DNA of 64,000 nucleotides from the NCBI RefSeq assembly GCF_000298235.1, contig NZ_BAHE01000032.1:21164-85163 (forward strand), in the 5' to 3' direction. This document shows positions 61,560 through 64,000 of the stretch, piece after piece. Below the pieces are notes generated by a model. It did not search any database, had not been told where the DNA came from, and was given only the letters and a program-made list of their open reading frames with translations. Both the position numbers and the translations under genes were made by a program. The DNA is from Gordonia namibiensis NBRC 108229 (GTDB taxonomy: Bacteria; Actinomycetota; Actinomycetes; Mycobacteriales; Mycobacteriaceae). Positions within the stretch are counted from its first letter, which is position 1. Each line of letters begins with the position of its first letter.

Positions 61560-63056
61560 GTGATCTCTCGAGCTCGCTTGTTGCCCGTCGTCGCCGCCAC
61601 CGCGGCGACCGTGACCCTGCTCGCCGGCTGTTCGGCCAACCAGACCGAGGGCCCGATGCGCAGCGCCACCTCGGCGCCGGTGTCGACGCCGGCCGTCGAA
61701 CCGCCGGTCGGCGAGGTCACCCCGGCCGGACTGGCCGACGCGGTCACCCTCGACCGCGTCATGGGGCACCTCCGGGCATTCCAGCAGATCGCGGACAACC
61801 ACGGCGGGACACGCGCGTCCGGCACCCCCGGCTACGACGCCTCGGTCGACTACGTCGCGGGACAGCTGCGCGCGGCCGGATTCGAGGTCACCACGCCGGA
61901 GTTCGGCTACAAGCGCTTTGACCTCGGGCAGGTGAAATTCTCCGCCGACGGCCGCGACGTGAAAGGCCACGTGCTGGAGTACTCGGTCGGAACCCGTGAG
62001 CCGATCACCGCGGAGCCGGTGACCGTTGCGGCGACGGGATGTGCACCCGCCGACTTCCCGGCCGATGTGCGCGGGTCCTTCGCGGTGATCAACCGCGGCA
62101 CCTGCACTTTCACCGACAAGGCACGCCACGCAGAGTCGGCGGGCGCGGTCGGGGTCGTCATCGTGAACAACGAGGACGGCCCGCCGTTCGGGTTGACCCT
62201 CGACACCGAGGACGTGCCGGACATACCCGTTCTCGGCGTGGCGCGCGACGACGCCGACCAGGTCCGCGAGGCCGAGCAACTGCACCTGTCCGTCGACGCG
62301 GAGACCACCCCGGTCACGACCCGCAACGTCATCGCCGAGACCCGCACCGGGACACCCGACGACGTCGTGATGGCGGGCGCCCACCTCGACAGCGTGACCG
62401 AAGGTCCCGGCATGAACGACAACTCGAGCGGCAGTTCGGCGGTCCTCGAGACGGCGTTGCGCCTCGGGTCGTCACCCCGCGTACCCCAGCGGGTGCGCTT
62501 CGCGTTCTGGGGCGGCGAGGAGGACGGCCTCCTCGGGTCCAGCGAGTACGTCGGTGGTCTCGACGCCGCCGGGCGTCGTGCCCTCGCGTTGTACCTGAAC
62601 TTCGACATGCTCGCCTCACCCAACGGCGGCTACTTCACCTACGACGGCGACGACTCCGAACGTAAGGGCGCTCCGGCAGGACCCGCCGGTTCCGACGGTA
62701 TCGAACGCGTCTTCGCGAAGTTCTACGCCGACCGCGGAATCCCCCTGGGTCCGGTCGATTTCGACGGCCGATCCGACTACGGCCCGTTCATCGCGGTGGG
62801 CATCCCCGCCGGCGGCGTGGCGACCGGTGCCGAACGCCGGAAGACCGAGAAAGAGGCCGAGATGTGGGGCGGCAAGGCCGGTGAGGCCTTCGACCCGAAC
62901 TACCACAGCCCGCGCGACACCATCGACAACGTCGACACCGAACTGCTGGCCGTCAACGCCGCCGCGGTCGCCCACGCGGTGGCCACCTACGCGCTGGGGA
63001 CGAACGGTCCCGACGGCGTTCCGGCGATCGATCGGCGGCAGCGGGAGGAGGGCTGA
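61560..63056 (+). CDS. M28-family aminopeptidase lipoprotein (LpqL-like)
   Basis: The protein has 498 residues from a GTG at 61560. A signal sequence ends with VTLLAGCSANQ, a lipobox with Cys near residue 21. A PA domain (about residues 150-235, with GCAPADFPADVRGSFAVINR) interrupts the peptidase region. The M28 zinc residues are AGAHLDSVTEGPGMNDNSSG and GGEEDGLLGS, with a C-terminal HSPRDT His. It is similar to LpqL of mycobacteria, an exported aminopeptidase. The smtB gene follows 73 nt downstream. Confidence 0.92.
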   Translation: MISRARLLPVVAATAATVTLLAGCSANQTEGPMRSATSAPVSTPAVEPPVGEVTPAGLADAVTLDRVMGHLRAFQQIADNHGGTRASGTPGYDASVDYVAGQLRAAGFEVTTPEFGYKRFDLGQVKFSADGRDVKGHVLEYSVGTREPITAEPVTVAATGCAPADFPADVRGSFAVINRGTCTFTDKARHAESAGAVGVVIVNNEDGPPFGLTLDTEDVPDIPVLGVARDDADQVREAEQLHLSVDAETTPVTTRNVIAETRTGTPDDVVMAGAHLDSVTEGPGMNDNSSGSSAVLETALRLGSSPRVPQRVRFAFWGGEEDGLLGSSEYVGGLDAAGRRALALYLNFDMLASPNGGYFTYDGDDSERKGAPAGPAGSDGIERVFAKFYADRGIPLGPVDFDGRSDYGPFIAVGIPAGGVATGAERRKTEKEAEMWGGKAGEAFDPNYHSPRDTIDNVDTELLAVNAAAVAHAVATYALGTNGPDGVPAIDRRQREEG

Positions 63057-63072
63057 CTCCGCCGTCGCTGAT

Positions 63073-63096
63073 TGAAAACCATTTCCGTTAGAATGG
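63073..63096. promoter_or_regulatory. Candidate SmtB/Zur operator upstream of smtB
   Basis: TGAAAACCATTTCCGTTA with the following GAATGG is an AT-rich imperfect palindrome in otherwise GC-rich DNA, 35 nt from the smtB ATG. It resembles remembered mycobacterial Zur boxes (TGAAAATCATTTTC). Confidence 0.55.
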
Positions 63097-63129
63097 CGGC
63101 ACTGTTGTGAGCGGTCCGGGAGGAGTGAC

Positions 63130-63501
63130 ATGTCGGCTGAACCCATCGAGGGGTCCGGTCGGTTCGGCGCATCCGGACCGGCCGACGACTCCGACGCCGC
63201 CGCACGGGAGGCCGCCGCCGACTTGTTGCGCGCCCTCGCCTCCCCCACCCGCGTCGCGATCGTGCTCTCGCTGCGTGAACGCGGGCAGTGCGTGCACGAG
63301 CTCGTCGGACACCTCGGCCTGAGCCAACCGCTGGTCAGCCAGCATCTCCGCGTCCTCAAGGACGCCGGCGTCGTCCGCGGCCACCGCAACGGCCGCGAGA
63401 TCACCTACGAACTGCTCGACGACCACGTCGCCCACATCGTCGTCGACGCGCTGGTCCACGCCAACGAGACCAACCGTGGCCCGTCGGTGGTGTCCGGATG
63501 A
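63130..63501 (+). CDS. smtB: ArsR/SmtB family zinc-responsive repressor
   Basis: This 123-residue protein has an ATG with GGGAGGAG 5-10 nt upstream. The winged helix is seen in ALASPTRVAIVLSL, CVHELVGHLGLSQPLVSQHLRVL and GVVRGHRNGREITYELLDDH, then HIVVDALVHA at the C-terminus, where His residues of the alpha-5 metal site lie. Rv2358 SmtB represses smtB-zur at low zinc. Its stop overlaps the zur start by 4 nt (ATGA). Confidence 0.93.
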   Translation: MSAEPIEGSGRFGASGPADDSDAAAREAAADLLRALASPTRVAIVLSLRERGQCVHELVGHLGLSQPLVSQHLRVLKDAGVVRGHRNGREITYELLDDHVAHIVVDALVHANETNRGPSVVSG

Positions 63502-63929
63502 CCGGCGTCGAGGCGTCCGGTCCGCAACCGGTCACCGGAGTCCGCTCGACGCGCCAACGCGCCGCCATCGCCGATGCCCTGGCCGGCACCGATGACTTCT
63601 GCTCGGCCCAGGAACTCCACGAGATCCTCAAGGGCCGAGGCGAGTCCATCGGCCTGACCACCGTGTACCGCAACCTGCAGGCGCTGAGCCAGGCCGGTCA
63701 GATCGACGTCCTGTGGGACGGATCCGGTGAGACCCGGTACCGCCACTGCTCGTCGGGACACCACCATCACCTGGTGTGCCGCAACTGCGGAACCACCGTC
63801 GAGGTGCAGGCCGATCCGGTCGAGAAGTGGGCCGCGACCATCGCCGCCGAACACGGCTTCACCGACATCAACCACACGGTCGAGGTGTTCGGTCTGTGCG
63901 CGGATTGCCAAGGCTGCCAGCACAACTGA
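63498..63929 (+). CDS. zur: Zinc uptake regulator, Fur family
   Basis: The protein has 143 residues from an ATG overlapping the smtB stop. The Fur DNA-binding region is RSTRQRAAIADAL, FCSAQELHEILK and IGLTTVYRNLQALSQAG. Metal ligands are in HCSSGHHHHLVCRNCG and GLCADCQGCQ (structural-zinc CxxC pairs). It represses zinc import genes when zinc is plentiful (FurB/Rv2359). The final 71 nt of the window after the stop hold no recognisable gene. Confidence 0.95.
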   Translation: MTGVEASGPQPVTGVRSTRQRAAIADALAGTDDFCSAQELHEILKGRGESIGLTTVYRNLQALSQAGQIDVLWDGSGETRYRHCSSGHHHHLVCRNCGTTVEVQADPVEKWAATIAAEHGFTDINHTVEVFGLCADCQGCQHN

Positions 63930-64000
63930 CGTCGCGACGCCACGCGACGAGAACGCCCCCGAATTCCTCCCTCGGCAGCGCGATCGACGACGATATGCAT

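Noticed and set aside
63767..64000. A minus-strand frame running off the right edge opposite zur
   Set aside because: It lies antisense to the clear zur gene for most of its length and lacks a ribosome site; the last 71 nt could belong to a gene outside the window.

Overview
This window is high-GC chromosomal DNA from a mycolic-acid-producing actinobacterium of the order Mycobacteriales, most likely Gordonia or a close relative. The evidence is the gene content and an order that follows Mycobacterium tuberculosis Rv2221c-Rv2247 and then Rv2343c-Rv2359 almost gene by gene. All genus-level and orthology statements come from reading protein motifs and remembered synteny, not from a database search. 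I see no transposase, prophage gene, integrase or CRISPR array; this is core genome with small accessory insertions.

Layout. (1) 1-6.3 kb: a partial membrane-anchored EEP-family hydrolase, then glnE and glnA2, divergent from panB. (2) 6.3-19.9 kb: pip, a CYTH-CHAD protein, an RNB exonuclease next to the RNase P RNA gene, a histidine phosphatase, a coiled-coil zinc-ribbon protein, Nif3, cobC, a PtkA-like HAD protein, ptpA, a metallopeptidase, SURF1, cobD and a spermidine-synthase-like protein. (3) 20-26.2 kb: an unusual Ser/Thr kinase whose extracytoplasmic part is a cyclophilin-like domain, a maleylpyruvate-isomerase-like protein with a divergent WYL regulator, an NmrA-type SDR and a CPBP protease. 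(4) 26.4-30.7 kb: tRNA-Val, then an ECF sigma factor with an Asp23-like partner, divergent from a seven-gene Asp23/AmaP/CsbD envelope-stress cluster. (5) 30.7-41.1 kb: ahpE, a DUF3052 protein, a lipoprotein, aceE, mabR and the FAS-II mycolate operon fabD-acpM-kasA-accD6, with no kasB. (6) 41.3-49.6 kb: DUF3145, a serine hydrolase, an NDMA-dependent alcohol dehydrogenase, a FadD5-type ligase, an enoyl-CoA hydratase and a divergent double-TetR regulator. A KstR-type palindrome suggests lipid or sterol control here. (7) 49.7-55.8 kb: an assortment of redox and hydrolase genes, including a quinone reductase/HxlR pair, plus tRNA-Asn and tRNA-Met. (8) 55.8-63.9 kb: dnaG, dgt, a cold-shock protein, glyS, an M28 lipoprotein peptidase and the zinc pair smtB-zur.

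How the genes work together. Nitrogen assimilation (glnE, glnA2), pantothenate supply (panB), acetyl-CoA formation (aceE) and FAS-II elongation under MabR feed cell-envelope lipid synthesis. The Asp23 and sigma-factor block, the kinase-cyclophilin and AhpE look like envelope or oxidative stress functions. Zinc homeostasis ends the window.

Non-coding structure. Several long near-perfect palindromes sit at operon ends, mostly without a T-tract. A dispersed 51-nt repeat lies only between convergent genes. Several genes have a TANNNT hexamer 6-8 nt upstream of the start codon, which suggests leaderless transcripts. The most novel-looking items are the kinase-cyclophilin fusion and the sigma factor paired with a diverged Asp23-like protein.
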